Source: JANELJ01 sp024511395
Lineage (GTDB): Bacteria > Pseudomonadota > Gammaproteobacteria > GRL18
DNA: 64,000 bases
NCBI GenBank assembly: GCA_963681975.1
Contig: OY820613.1
Span: 434,001-498,000 of the forward strand
Direction of reading: 5' to 3'
Positions within the stretch are counted from its first letter, which is position 1, and each line of letters starts with the position of its first letter. Below are positions 27,387 to 36,360 of this stretch, piece after piece. The notes beneath the pieces were generated by a model, which worked only from the letters and a program-made list of their open reading frames with translations, was not told the origin of the DNA and ran no database searches. Made by a program: the position numbers and the translations under genes.

Positions 27387-27401
27387 GTCTAATTAGTAGA
27401 C
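27387..27401. promoter_or_regulatory. second operator-like palindrome
   Basis: GTCTAATTAGTAGAC has perfect 5-bp arms (GTCTA/TAGAC) around five bases. It is the same design as the centre of the 55-bp palindrome. It lies 20 bp before the ribosome site of the RHH gene, as expected for autoregulation. Confidence 0.55.
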
Positions 27402-27430
27402 GTGATATGATTTCAAAAATGGAGGTGCCT

Positions 27431-27607
27431 ATGGAACGAACTCAGATCAACGTCAGACTATCTACAAAATTGCTGGAATTAATGGATAAAAAAAGAATGG
27501 AGTTACAGCCAGAATTAGGAAAAATTCCAACTCGTTCAGATATTATGAGGTATGCGTTAGAAAAATATTTAAAATTAAACAGTAGTGAAACAGAATCAGA
27601 AAATTAG
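27431..27607 (+). CDS. ribbon-helix-helix (CopG-like) regulator, 58 aa
   Basis: Start chosen at ATG 27431 with GGAGG five bases before; longer frames lack a ribosome site. The product MERTQINVRLSTKLLELMDK then KRMELQ...TRSDIMRYALEKYL has the RHH plan: a beta-strand (TQINVRLS) followed by two helices with the RSDIMRYAL second helix. Its position divergent from the excisionase/integrase, with paired palindromes between, suggests it represses the integration genes or acts as an antitoxin-like autoregulator. No partner toxin gene is adjacent. Confidence 0.75.
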   Translation: MERTQINVRLSTKLLELMDKKRMELQPELGKIPTRSDIMRYALEKYLKLNSSETESEN

Positions 27608-27694
27608 ACCGAAGGTCAAATTGAAGATTGTCAGGAACTTTGAAAAATCAACTTGGGCCATGGACGGGCCATGAGAATTTTCGAACAGGCATAA

Positions 27695-27726
27695 AAAAAG
27701 CAGAGGCTTCTAAGTCTCTGCTTTTT
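27695..27726 (-). terminator. rho-independent terminator of tRNA-fMet
   Basis: The stem AAAAAGCAGAG / CTCTGCTTTTT has a 10-base loop. Read on the minus strand it lies 12 bp after the tRNA 3' end and is followed by a T-rich run. Confidence 0.75.
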
Positions 27727-27737
27727 CTAAAGAAATT

Positions 27738-27814
<77 letters not shown>

Positions 27815-28008
27815 ACTGATGGAAGGTATTATACGGTCTTTTTTTCAAGATGCAAGGGGTATTTAATAAATTGGTAATATTTATTCTAATAGAAAAAAAC
27901 AGGCTTAAAGCAGTATTATTCTGTGCATAGCATGACATAATAACAGTGGTATTTCAGCCGCTATAAAGAAAAACTGCCTTTTTTGAGTTTTATTAATCGT
28001 AAATTTTA

Positions 28009-28899
28009 ATGAAAAAACCACATTTTAAACACTTTTTCCTACTTTTGAGCGTATTTTCTGTTCTTCTGGTAGCAGGTGTTCCTGCTGCAATGGCTAATTC
28101 TACACTGGCACGTTGTGATATTTATAAAAAAGGCAAAAAAACGGTCAGTACATCGGTTCCCTGTATTTTCAGTCAGCGGCAGGGGTATATCAGCATTCGC
28201 CGGGCGGATACGGTTGAACATGAATTAATGCCTCAGGATGATGGAGCCGGGCATTACAGGGATTCAGGCGGCAATAATGTTTATCGTAAAAGCGGTCTGG
28301 GTAAGTATGGCCTGATTTTCAGCTTTAAAGATGAGCTGGTCTATGTTTACTGGCAGTCGGTCGGGTTTGATAAGCAGTACTTTCTTCAGGGGATTACGTT
28401 TCGAGTTATTTCACCGAATGACAATTTTTCTAATACCCTGGAAATTATTCCATCCGGCCTGGAAATTGATAACTCAATTATAAAAAAGGCAATTAACGGG
28501 GTGGTTACGGGAGCTGAAGTGGCGGATTTAAATGCTGACGGTTATCCGGAAATATACATATATACCTATTTTACCGGTAATGGCAGTTATGGTGATGTGG
28601 TGGCTTATAGTGCCAATAATAAAAAATCATTAAGTTCCGTTTATTTACCACCTTTAAGCAATGATAATAAAATATCCAGTGGTTATAGAGGTTATGATGA
28701 ATTTACTATCATTGAAAATAGTCTTGCCAGACACTTCCCGATTGATACTGTTTACAATACAGTGAAAGGTATGAATAATAAGCCCACCAATGATATGATG
28801 CGCCAGGTACAGTACAAACTGCTCAGGGGTGAGGCCGGCTGGCAGTTGCAGGCCGTAAAAGTAACGGATTTTCAGGTTAAAAACAGACACAAAAAATGA
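28009..28899 (+). CDS. secreted protein, PliI/FG-GAP-like (296 aa)
   Basis: A signal peptide (residues 1-29, LLVAGVPAAMANS) is followed by a beta-rich mature protein. The motif EVADLNADGYPEIYIYTYFT followed by GNGSYGDVVAYS near residues 171-203 is a D-x-D-G calcium-like loop. It resembles the periplasmic inhibitor of I-type lysozyme (PliI) family and FG-GAP repeats. A periplasmic role, possibly protection from host lysozyme, is inferred from resemblance only. The stop overlaps rfbC by four bases (ATGA), so it is co-transcribed with the rhamnose genes. Bases 27815-28008 before it are non-coding and carry the tRNA and gene promoters. Confidence 0.6.
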   Translation: MKKPHFKHFFLLLSVFSVLLVAGVPAAMANSTLARCDIYKKGKKTVSTSVPCIFSQRQGYISIRRADTVEHELMPQDDGAGHYRDSGGNNVYRKSGLGKYGLIFSFKDELVYVYWQSVGFDKQYFLQGITFRVISPNDNFSNTLEIIPSGLEIDNSIIKKAINGVVTGAEVADLNADGYPEIYIYTYFTGNGSYGDVVAYSANNKKSLSSVYLPPLSNDNKISSGYRGYDEFTIIENSLARHFPIDTVYNTVKGMNNKPTNDMMRQVQYKLLRGEAGWQLQAVKVTDFQVKNRHKK

Positions 28900-29471
28900 A
28901 ATATACAAAAACAGCTATTGCTGATGTTATCTTAATTGAGCCTAAAGTATTTGGTGATGAACGGGGGTATTTTGTTGAGACCTTTCGGGTCGACACTTTT
29001 GAGGCGGAAACCGGCATTAAAACGGCCTTTGTACAGGATAATGAATCCCGCTCCAGTTATGGAGTTTTAAGAGGACTGCATTATCAGCTACCCCCTCATG
29101 TCCAAAGCAAGCTCGTTAGAGTTATTGAAGGGCGGGTACTGGATGTGGCGGTGGATATTCGAAAAGGTTCGCCCACCTTCGGTCAGCATGTTTGTGAGGA
29201 ATTATCGGCTGAAAATAAACACCAGTTGTTTATCCCCAGAGGTTTTGCTCATGGTTTTGTGGTGCTGTCAGAAACAGCGATTTTTTCCTATAAAGTAGAT
29301 AATTACTACTCCCCTGAATGTGATCGGGGCATAAAGTTCGATGATCCTCTGCTTGGGATTGACTGGAAAATTGCGGCTTCTGAGCTGGTTTTATCAGATA
29401 ATGATAAAACCCAGCCATTATTGCAGGATGCGGTTGATCTGTTTGACTATTCCAATAACTTATACGACTGA
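28896..29471 (+). CDS. rfbC: RfbC, dTDP-4-dehydrorhamnose 3,5-epimerase
   Basis: This 191-aa cupin-fold epimerase acts in the third step of dTDP-L-rhamnose synthesis. The family motifs are present: GDERGYFVETFR, FVQDNESRSSYGVLRGLHYQ (catalytic His in RGLHYQ), EGRVLDVAVDIRKGSPTFG and PRGFAHGFVVLS. Length is close to the usual ~180. It starts within the previous stop. rfbD originally followed 9 bp downstream and is now separated by a 1500-bp IS5. rfbA and rfbB are not in this window. Confidence 0.93.
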   Translation: MKYTKTAIADVILIEPKVFGDERGYFVETFRVDTFEAETGIKTAFVQDNESRSSYGVLRGLHYQLPPHVQSKLVRVIEGRVLDVAVDIRKGSPTFGQHVCEELSAENKHQLFIPRGFAHGFVVLSETAIFSYKVDNYYSPECDRGIKFDDPLLGIDWKIAASELVLSDNDKTQPLLQDAVDLFDYSNNLYD

Positions 29472-29480
29472 GATTTATGA

Positions 29481-30980
29481 AGTCCGACCTGAATAAATCA
29501 TAGCACATTGATTTATAAGGAAATATTGTCGAATTATGGGTGTTAAATTTGCAGGTTTTTGGTAAAATAAGCCTTATTACCTTGCAAATTTCCAGACCAG
29601 AATGAAGCCAGAGAAACAGCCAAAAATACCTCAGGAAGACCTGTTCAGGATGCGCCCTGAAAACATGCTGGACATAAACCATGAGTTGATTAAGTTATCA
29701 AAACACATAGACCGGGAAAGTCCTGATAAAGAATGGGGCGCTCTGTTTGTATCCACTAAAGGTGCTCCTGCCATACGCACTCGATTGATTGCAGGATTGC
29801 ATTACCTGAAACACCTGCATGATTTATCGGATGAACAGGTAGTAAAAGGCTGGACAGAAAATCCGTACTGGCAGTATTTCTGTGGTGAAGAATACTTTCA
29901 GCATAAGATGCCCATACACCCTGCGACCATGACCAAATGGCGTAACCGGCCGGGTAAGTCAGGCAGTGAAAAATTACTGATTGAAACCATTAAAGCCGGA
30001 CTAAAGAGTAAAACCATAAAGCCTGGCAGTTTAAAGAAAGTCACGGTAGATACTACCGTACAGGAAAAGAACATCGCTTTTCCAACCGATTCAAAGCTCC
30101 TGAACAAAGCCGGAGAAAACCTGGTTAAACTGTCCAAAGAGCACGGTATTAAACTGCGCCAGAACTATAATCGGGTTGGGCCGCAATATGTACTAATGGC
30201 CAGTCGTTATGCTCATGCAAAACAGTTTAAACGCATGAAGAAAATGAACAATAAACTGAAATCCCGTTTAGGTCGTGTTAAACGGGATATTGAACGACAA
30301 CTGCCCAATTATTCTGTCGATATTCAGTCATTGTTTGAAGTAGCTCTAAAACAGGCTCAGAAACTAATTGAGCAGGAGCAGCACAGTAAGCACAAGCTTT
30401 ACAGTTTACATGCACCGGAAGTCGAGTGTATCAGTAAAGGCAAAGCTCATAAGCCTTATGAATTTGGTGTTAAAGCCAGTATCGCGGTAACCAACAAGGA
30501 AGGCTTTGTTATTGGTGCTCAAAGCTGTCCGGGCAGTCCTTATGATGGACACACTCTACTGCCACAACTGGAACAGATAAAACAGTTTACAGCCGTACAA
30601 CCGGAACAGTGCTTTGTTGACCGGGGTTATCATGGACATGAAGTAAAAGACACTAAAGTTTTTATCTCAGGTCAGAAGCGAGGCGTTACCCGAAGTATTA
30701 AAAAGGCATTAAAACGGTGCAGTGCGATTGAGCCTGAAATCGGTCATATGAAAAACGATGGCCGTTTAGATCGCTGCTACCTCAAAGGCACAGTCGGTGA
30801 TGCCATTAATGTGGTTATGGTAGCCGCTGGACATAACTTAAGAAAGATCCTCAATAAGCTCCGGCTTTTGTGGCTCAAAATTATTTCCGGTTTGATGGGA
30901 TATTTTATCAAACCAGAACAATCAGCCGCTTTAAACCTGGCTTGATGTCAGGCTTAAAACGGTATTATTCAGGTTGAACT
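29481..30980 (+). mobile_element. IS5-family element, copy 5, at the rfbD start codon
   Basis: Complete 1500-bp copy with AGTCCGACCTGAATAA on the left and the complement of AGTTCAACCTGAATAA on the right. It is flanked by a perfect 4-bp duplication ATGA (29477-29480 and 30981-30984), proving a clean insertion. The duplicated bases include the rfbD ATG, so the gene keeps a start codon. Confidence 0.95.
29602..30945 (+). CDS. IS5-family DDE transposase (447 aa)
   Basis: Intact copy of the same transposase, with small differences from copy 1: MRPENMLD for MRLENMLD, NKAGENL for NKARENL, and RGYHGHEV for RGYRGHEV. DDE motifs are preserved. It lies between rfbC and rfbD in the same direction, so its transcription could carry on into rfbD. 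Confidence 0.93.
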   Translation: MKPEKQPKIPQEDLFRMRPENMLDINHELIKLSKHIDRESPDKEWGALFVSTKGAPAIRTRLIAGLHYLKHLHDLSDEQVVKGWTENPYWQYFCGEEYFQHKMPIHPATMTKWRNRPGKSGSEKLLIETIKAGLKSKTIKPGSLKKVTVDTTVQEKNIAFPTDSKLLNKAGENLVKLSKEHGIKLRQNYNRVGPQYVLMASRYAHAKQFKRMKKMNNKLKSRLGRVKRDIERQLPNYSVDIQSLFEVALKQAQKLIEQEQHSKHKLYSLHAPEVECISKGKAHKPYEFGVKASIAVTNKEGFVIGAQSCPGSPYDGHTLLPQLEQIKQFTAVQPEQCFVDRGYHGHEVKDTKVFISGQKRGVTRSIKKALKRCSAIEPEIGHMKNDGRLDRCYLKGTVGDAINVVMVAAGHNLRKILNKLRLLWLKIISGLMGYFIKPEQSAALNLA

Positions 30981-31874
30981 ATGAAATTACTGATTACCGG
31001 AGCTAAAGGACAGGTTGGCAGCGAGCTGGTAAAGGACGCTCAGGCCAGAGATTATGAGGTGTTTGATTTCGGCTCTCGTGAGCTTGATATCACCAATTTT
31101 AAGCAACTGATGCAAAAAGTTGAGCAAATACGTCCGGATGTCATTATCAATGCAGCAGCTTATACCGCTGTAGACAAAGCGGAACAGGAGTCTGAGTTGG
31201 CCTATGCAGTAAATGCCTTGGGCAGTGAAAACCTGGCCAAAGCCAGTAAACAACAGACTATTCCCCTGCTGTATATTTCTACAGACTATGTCTTTGATGG
31301 CGAAAAAGACACACCCTATACGGAAATGGATCAACCTAACCCTACCGGAGTTTACGGAGCATCGAAGCTGCAGGGAGACCAGGCCATTGAGGCCATCTGG
31401 TCTAGGCATATTATTCTGCGGGTGAGCTGGGTATTTGGTGAGCAGGGCAATAATTTTGTCAAAACCATGCTCAGACTGGCGGAACAACGGGATGAATTGA
31501 GCATTGTTAATGATCAGTTTGGTGCTCCAACATCGGCGAGAGCCATTAGTCAGAGTCTGCTGTCCATTCTGGAAGCAGATAATTTTAATCAACCTGACTT
31601 TCTCTGGGGTACCTACCACCTGCAAAGTGAGCCAGGTGTTACCTGGTTTGAATTTGCCAGAGAGATATTTAAACAGGCAGAAAAGCTTGGTTTGATTAAT
31701 AAGACTATGAAGTTGAACCCGATCTCTTCCTCAGAGTTTCCTACCCCAGTTAAACGTCCGGCTAATTCCAAACTGGACGGTATTAAACTAAAGCAGAATT
31801 TTGCTCTTAAACCCGTGCAGTGGCAGGATGATTTACAGCAAATGCTAAAAAATATGTCCGCTATTACTTCCTGA
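30981..31874 (+). CDS. rfbD: RfbD, dTDP-4-dehydrorhamnose reductase
   Basis: This 297-aa extended short-chain dehydrogenase reduces dTDP-4-keto-L-rhamnose to dTDP-L-rhamnose with NAD(P)H. The N-terminal Rossmann motif TGAKGQVGSEL is at residues 6-16. The catalytic STDYVFDG (Thr/Ser region) and YGASKLQGDQ (Tyr-x3-Lys) motifs follow. The coding frame is complete. The start codon is exactly the duplicated ATGA made by the IS5 insertion, and the ribosome site now comes from the IS5 end (CAGG, 11 bases upstream), so expression may be weak or altered. Confidence 0.92.
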   Translation: MKLLITGAKGQVGSELVKDAQARDYEVFDFGSRELDITNFKQLMQKVEQIRPDVIINAAAYTAVDKAEQESELAYAVNALGSENLAKASKQQTIPLLYISTDYVFDGEKDTPYTEMDQPNPTGVYGASKLQGDQAIEAIWSRHIILRVSWVFGEQGNNFVKTMLRLAEQRDELSIVNDQFGAPTSARAISQSLLSILEADNFNQPDFLWGTYHLQSEPGVTWFEFAREIFKQAEKLGLINKTMKLNPISSSEFPTPVKRPANSKLDGIKLKQNFALKPVQWQDDLQQMLKNMSAITS

Positions 31875-31936
31875 TCAAATAATTGCTAAAATAGCGCAGT
31901 TAATCATAATCATTACTGCCGTAGAAGGAATAATTA

Positions 31937-33676
31937 GTGCCGCTAATCACTCTCGGGCTTTCCGGTTCCCTGAATCATGATCCCTCTGCCGCCCTGTTTT
32001 TTGACGGCAAGCTGGTTGCCGCTGCTGAAGAAGAGCGTTTTATCAGGGACAAACATGCCAAAGGTAAAATGCCGGTACATGCCACCCGCTTTTGTCTGGA
32101 TTATGCCGGTATTACGCCCGATCAAATTGATATTGTCGCCGTTCCTTATGCTGAAATTCCCCTGTCTTCCCCGGCCCGCTGGCATTATGCTAAGCGCTAC
32201 TGGTATGCACCGGACCGGGCATTAGATGCCCTGTTTAACGGTAATCGCCGTTATCGCCGCTATGTCGGTTATATTAAAGCCATGTGTGAAGAAGTCGGCA
32301 TTAACTGGACGGCTATTCAGTTTGAGTCGGTAGAACATCACCTAGCCCATGTCAGCAGTTGTTACCATTTAAGTGGTTTTAAAGAGAAAACCGCCATTAT
32401 GGGCATTGACGGTAAGGGTGAATACGCTACGACTTTTTTTGGTTACGGGGAAAACGGTAAAATCTATAAAATTAAGGAATTTTACGATCCGGATTCACTG
32501 GGCGGTGTGTATGGTGCTATTACTGAATACCTGGGGTTTGAAATGCTTGATGGTGAATTCAAGGTTATGGGTATGGCACCGTATGGTGATCCCAATAAAT
32601 ACGATTTTTCCCGTCTGATTGATTTTGATGGTAAAGACTTTAAGGTTAATACCAAACTGGTCAATGTAATTGGTACACGGCGTTATAAGGAAAGCGGCAA
32701 GGGCTATTATTTTTCTCCCGCTCTGATTGACTGGCTGGGCCCAAAACGGGAAGGCGATGAAATTGATGATCCCTATGTGGATTATGCGGCCTCCATGCAG
32801 AAACTGTTCGAGGACATTTCGCTCAAACTAATGGACCACTATCTGGGCGATATTATTAAGGAAACCGGAAAAATTGCCTTTGCCGGTGGAGCAGCCCTGA
32901 ATGTTAAATTGAACCAGAAAATTATTGCTCGGGACGAAGTTAAAGAGCTGTTTGTACAGCCGGCGGCTTCAGATGCCGGAACCGCTATTGGTGCCGCTTC
33001 TTATGTAATTGCCTCTAAAGGTATTGAGCTGGAAAAAATGGAGCACGTTTACATGGGGCCGGAATTTACTAATGAACAGTGTATTGAAGCCTGTCAGAAA
33101 TACCAGAGTGATCATGGACAGGATGTTAAATATAAACAGATAGACGAAGTGCCAAAAAATATTGCCAGAATCCTGGCCGATGGTAACCCCGTATCCTGGT
33201 TTCAGGGGCGTATGGAATTTGGTCCCCGGGCATTAGGCGGGCGTAGTATTTTAGGTTGTCCCAGTATTCCCGGTGTGGCAGACCGGATTAATGAGCAGAT
33301 TAAATTCCGCGAGCGCTGGCGTCCGTTTTGCCCCAGTATGCTTGATACCGTAGCCCCGAAGATGCTGAAAACCGATCATCCTGCCCCTTTTATGACGTTT
33401 ACTTTTGAGGTCAATGATGGCTGGGCAGAACGGGTGCCGGAAGTGGTGCATGAAGACGGTACGGCCCGTGCCCAAGCGGTAAAAGAATCAGTTAATCCGA
33501 GGTATTATGCTTTATTAAAAGAAATTGAAGTGTTAACAGGTAATGGCGTGGTGCTTAATACTTCCCTGAACCGACGCGGTGAGCCGGTGGTCTGTACGCC
33601 GGAAGATGCACTGAATATGTTTTACGGTTCGGATCTGCAGTATTTAATTATGCAGGATATTCTGGTGACTAAATAG
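31937..33676 (+). CDS. NodU/CmcH-family carbamoyltransferase
   Basis: This 579-aa protein starts at GTG, eight bases after AAGGA. The N-terminal YrdC/Kae1-like ASKHA domain contains LSGSLNHDPSAALFFDGKLV followed by AAAEEERF, VEHHLAHVSSCYH and FAGGAALNVKLN. The C-terminal domain has WFQGRMEFGPRALGGRSIL and LNTSLNRRGEPVV. The family transfers carbamoyl groups to hydroxyls of sugars or antibiotics. Next to rfbC/rfbD, a role in decorating a rhamnose-containing surface polysaccharide is the natural inference. It ends in TAG in an ordinary ATAG context. Confidence 0.88.
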   Translation: MPLITLGLSGSLNHDPSAALFFDGKLVAAAEEERFIRDKHAKGKMPVHATRFCLDYAGITPDQIDIVAVPYAEIPLSSPARWHYAKRYWYAPDRALDALFNGNRRYRRYVGYIKAMCEEVGINWTAIQFESVEHHLAHVSSCYHLSGFKEKTAIMGIDGKGEYATTFFGYGENGKIYKIKEFYDPDSLGGVYGAITEYLGFEMLDGEFKVMGMAPYGDPNKYDFSRLIDFDGKDFKVNTKLVNVIGTRRYKESGKGYYFSPALIDWLGPKREGDEIDDPYVDYAASMQKLFEDISLKLMDHYLGDIIKETGKIAFAGGAALNVKLNQKIIARDEVKELFVQPAASDAGTAIGAASYVIASKGIELEKMEHVYMGPEFTNEQCIEACQKYQSDHGQDVKYKQIDEVPKNIARILADGNPVSWFQGRMEFGPRALGGRSILGCPSIPGVADRINEQIKFRERWRPFCPSMLDTVAPKMLKTDHPAPFMTFTFEVNDGWAERVPEVVHEDGTARAQAVKESVNPRYYALLKEIEVLTGNGVVLNTSLNRRGEPVVCTPEDALNMFYGSDLQYLIMQDILVTK

Positions 33677-33715
33677 TGTCCGTCTGTTTTTAAGCTTTCA
33701 ATTTTCCCCTTTTTT

Positions 33716-33749
33716 GACTTAAACCCCCTTTGAAAAAGGGGGACTTAAG
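33716..33749 (+). terminator. hairpin after the carbamoyltransferase gene
   Basis: The stem CTTAAACCCCCTTT / AAAGGGGGACTTAAG (one bulge) is followed only by a purine-rich stretch. The AAACCCCCTTT...AAAGGGGG core is shared with the big palindrome at 36.4 kb, so it may belong to a dispersed repeat family. Confidence 0.5.
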
Positions 33750-33772
33750 AGGAGCAGAGTTCGGGTTAGGAT

Positions 33773-34186
33773 TTAGTTTGAGTCACCAAACCAGTCGTAA
33801 CTGCAGTCCAGATGCTTACGGATCTGGATAATGCCTTCCAGATCATCTTCTACCATGACCTGAATCGGTGAGCGGTTTTTAAACTTCTTGCTGGCACGGG
33901 TCATCCAGAATAGGGACATTTTGGGATTGGTCGGGTAACTGGTGGACAGTGCATCTATAATACCTAGAATATGACGCAGACGTTCCTGTACTTCAGATGT
34001 GTCCGGAAATGCAGTGTCATGCCTGAACTGGCTCAGGTGACGGACTTTTACATTTTTTGGTAATGCCATAATGGAGAGAATATGTTCACCGTCCAGTTGC
34101 CACTGGTCCATAATGTGCATCACGGCATTGGTGACTTTTATGTTATAATCCTCTTCGGACAATTCGTTTTGTGGTTGTGCTGTCAT
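33773..34186 (-). CDS. ParS/MbcA/Xre-like antitoxin-domain protein (137 aa)
   Basis: The N-terminal two thirds are helical and may hold a divergent helix-turn-helix (NAVMHIMDQWQLDGEHILSI). The C-terminus, FWMTRASKKFKNRSPIQVMV followed by EDDLEGIIQIRKHLDCSYDW, follows the DUF2384 toxin-binding pattern (W/L-x-x-P...F...P...G...V...L). That domain is found in Xre-MbcA-ParS antitoxins, usually beside a RES-domain toxin. No toxin is adjacent here: the neighbours are the carbamoyltransferase and, divergently, a gene of unknown function. It could be a solo regulator. The 195-bp intergenic region upstream should hold both divergent promoters. Confidence 0.5.
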   Translation of the reverse strand: MTAQPQNELSEEDYNIKVTNAVMHIMDQWQLDGEHILSIMALPKNVKVRHLSQFRHDTAFPDTSEVQERLRHILGIIDALSTSYPTNPKMSLFWMTRASKKFKNRSPIQVMVEDDLEGIIQIRKHLDCSYDWFGDSN

Positions 34187-34380
34187 ATTGTGTTGCCTGT
34201 TTTACCTGATTAAAGGCTTAAAGTCCTAGTGATTTAGTCGGGTTTTATTGTATCATCTATTTTCTGTTATTTCTAACTAATTTTATTATCTTCTAAAGTT
34301 TGTCTATATGTCAGTCTGAAAAACTGTCAAAAGCACCTTTTAAACCGAATAAAAAGTTAACTGTATTAAAGAGGAAAGCT

Positions 34381-34797
34381 ATGTCTGAAGTAAGCGGATC
34401 TGAAAAAGTCTCGTTTTTACTGGGGGGGCAGGAAGTTTTAACTTATGACCGTTCTATTGCCCTGACGGAGCAGCAGAAAAATTACCTGGAGGATATGGAC
34501 AGATCCCTAGAAGAAGGGTTTATGCTGGCTGGGCAGAAGGTGGAGCAACCTGATCTGGAACAGAAAACCCAGTTTGTGGCACTGAATCTGGTGCAGGTAC
34601 TGCAAAAAGAAGACGATAAAACGGCCATTATACTGTTTTCTTACCTGGTGGATCGGATGCCGGACCTGAAACAGGCTAAGGCAATGGTTAAAGAGAGCGA
34701 ATCCGGTAATAAAATCGGGGTGGAGTTTATTTTTGATGAAATCAAGCCGGAAGGGCAGAAACTGGAGTTTCATCCTAAACCGCTGGTGATGCATTAA
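34381..34797 (+). CDS. conserved-looking hypothetical protein (138 aa)
   Basis: Start chosen at ATG 34381 with AGAGGAAAG just upstream; an earlier in-frame ATG has no ribosome site. The soluble, acidic protein begins MSEVSGSEKVSFLLGGQEVL and ends with EFHPKPLVMH. No signal peptide, membrane segment or recognised motif is seen. It is the first of three same-strand genes with gaps of 70 and 88 bp that end in a shared palindrome. Base composition and codon use look like host genes rather than like the IS or ICE segments. Confidence 0.6.
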   Translation: MSEVSGSEKVSFLLGGQEVLTYDRSIALTEQQKNYLEDMDRSLEEGFMLAGQKVEQPDLEQKTQFVALNLVQVLQKEDDKTAIILFSYLVDRMPDLKQAKAMVKESESGNKIGVEFIFDEIKPEGQKLEFHPKPLVMH

Positions 34798-34867
34798 GTT
34801 ATTACTGCAGGCAAAATAATATGGTTTATAAAAGTTTATGAAATAAGTTTGTGAAAAAGGTAGTTGC

Positions 34868-35551
34868 ATGACTCTGGAATTTTTACCCCGTCCCGGTATG
34901 CGGGAGCGGCATCTTAAACGGCAGTATCAGAATCTGCTGTTTGATAAAAACGTGCGGGAATTTGATAAGCAGCGTTTAAGTGGTGCCCGTTTTATGGATG
35001 AAAAAGAGCAGGAAGAATTCGGCCAGTCTTTTGTACAGCTGGTGGAAGAAGTGGCTGAATTAAAGCCCAATGAAGACAGTGAAGTGTTGCTGGAACTGAA
35101 AGCCCGCCTAGATCATACTTATGAAGTCTGCAGTGGCCTGGCAGGGGAACATGAAGCAGAAAAGCAGGCCATTACCCGGCTGGTAGAAGTGATTATGGCC
35201 TCCATCTGGCAGGGAGCACAGGGTGATGCTGAAGCGGAGCAGAATCTGCATGAGGAAGCCCTGGCACGGAAAACCCATTATCATTTACTGCGTTTTCCTG
35301 TTATTGCTGATCTACTCCGAGCCCGTTCACCCATTGCCGGGGATCAACTGGTACCGACTTTACTGAGTGAGTCAGAAGAGTCGCTGGAAGCGGCACTGAC
35401 CTTATTTGATAAGGAACAGTTAGAAGAAATTCTGCGACGGAGTGAGACTTTGCTAAGTTCTTTGTCTGCTGCGGATAATTCAGATATTTATCAGGCCCGT
35501 CTTGAGCAGATCCGCAGCAAATTATTAAGCCTGTCGCTTGAAACCCAATAG
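34868..35551 (+). CDS. hypothetical helical protein (227 aa)
   Basis: MTLEFLPRPGMRERHLKRQY starts a strongly acidic, almost entirely helical protein (EEFGQSFVQLVEEVAELKPN; ESEESLEAALTLFDKEQLEE). There is no Cys cluster, signal peptide or membrane span. I do not recognise the family. The gene ends with a normal TAG in context CAATAGT. It sits between two other unknown proteins in what looks like an operon. Confidence 0.6.
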   Translation: MTLEFLPRPGMRERHLKRQYQNLLFDKNVREFDKQRLSGARFMDEKEQEEFGQSFVQLVEEVAELKPNEDSEVLLELKARLDHTYEVCSGLAGEHEAEKQAITRLVEVIMASIWQGAQGDAEAEQNLHEEALARKTHYHLLRFPVIADLLRARSPIAGDQLVPTLLSESEESLEAALTLFDKEQLEEILRRSETLLSSLSAADNSDIYQARLEQIRSKLLSLSLETQ

Positions 35552-35639
35552 TTTATCCCCAATTAAATCAATTACATTCCCCTTAATCCCTAGCCTAAAG
35601 AGCCATAGTTTTGGAGTCATATTAGCTCTGGAGTAATAA

Positions 35640-36341
35640 ATGAATCAGGAAAAACAGGAAATAGATAGCCCGATTGAAACCTCTGATGCCAAAGAAACCC
35701 GTGAGTTTCTGGCACAGAAGGTACAGGAATTTTCAGATAAGCTGGCGGCTTTACCCAAGGTGGTCGCCTCCATGGAAAAAGCCAGAGTGTTGCTGGATCT
35801 GGCTAATGCTGAACTGGGTATGACCCAGATGAGTGATGTCTGGAATCATGCTAAGGAAGCCTTTGATATCTGCATTGCCAATGAAGAATGGCAGATAGCC
35901 ATTGAAGCCTGCGACTTACTTTACCAGACAGAACTGCCGTCCTCCATTGTTGCCTTGGGGCATGGTGTCTGGCTGTCGGTGACTTATCCTGTTGAGCCGG
36001 AATATACCATTAATATGCTAAATTATGTCATTAATGAAACCCCGGATGATGCCGATGGTGCTGCCCTGGCGGCTGTGACAGCCTACTTTATTGTGGATCA
36101 CCGCACCGAGGGCCGTAAGAAAGAAGATCTGAAAGTGATCACCGGTAATATGATTGCCAAAGTAGCTGAGCGGCACAGTAAGGTTGAAACCCAGATGGGA
36201 CTGGATGTCTGGATGGACAAGCTGGAATTAAGAGATCCCGATGTGTTCCTGCCCCGTATGGGTCTGGTAGTTGGAGCCATTGTCGGTGACGGAAACTGGT
36301 GGTTTGATCGGGATGAGTTAAGAGCGAAAATTCCGGATTAA
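35640..36341 (+). CDS. hypothetical helical-repeat-like protein (233 aa)
   Basis: ATG follows GGAG by 8 bases. The acidic N-terminal tail (MNQEKQEIDSPIETSDAKET) precedes a helical body with a TPR-like feel: MEKARVLLDLANAELGMTQM followed by VWNHAKEAFDICIANEEWQI, then AIEACDLLYQTEL. The end is rich in Trp and Asp (DGNWWFDRDELRAKIPD). No catalytic motif is visible. The gene converges on the flavoprotein gene, with a 72-bp palindrome between them, and may belong functionally with it. Confidence 0.6.
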   Translation: MNQEKQEIDSPIETSDAKETREFLAQKVQEFSDKLAALPKVVASMEKARVLLDLANAELGMTQMSDVWNHAKEAFDICIANEEWQIAIEACDLLYQTELPSSIVALGHGVWLSVTYPVEPEYTINMLNYVINETPDDADGAALAAVTAYFIVDHRTEGRKKEDLKVITGNMIAKVAERHSKVETQMGLDVWMDKLELRDPDVFLPRMGLVVGAIVGDGNWWFDRDELRAKIPD

Positions 36342-36360
36342 TTTCTGGTTGTTGAAATTA

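Noticed and set aside
33773..34797. A toxin-antitoxin pair formed by the ParS/MbcA-like gene and the divergent 138-aa gene
   Set aside because: Such pairs are normally co-directional with a RES-domain toxin; the 138-aa protein shows no RES features and is divergent.
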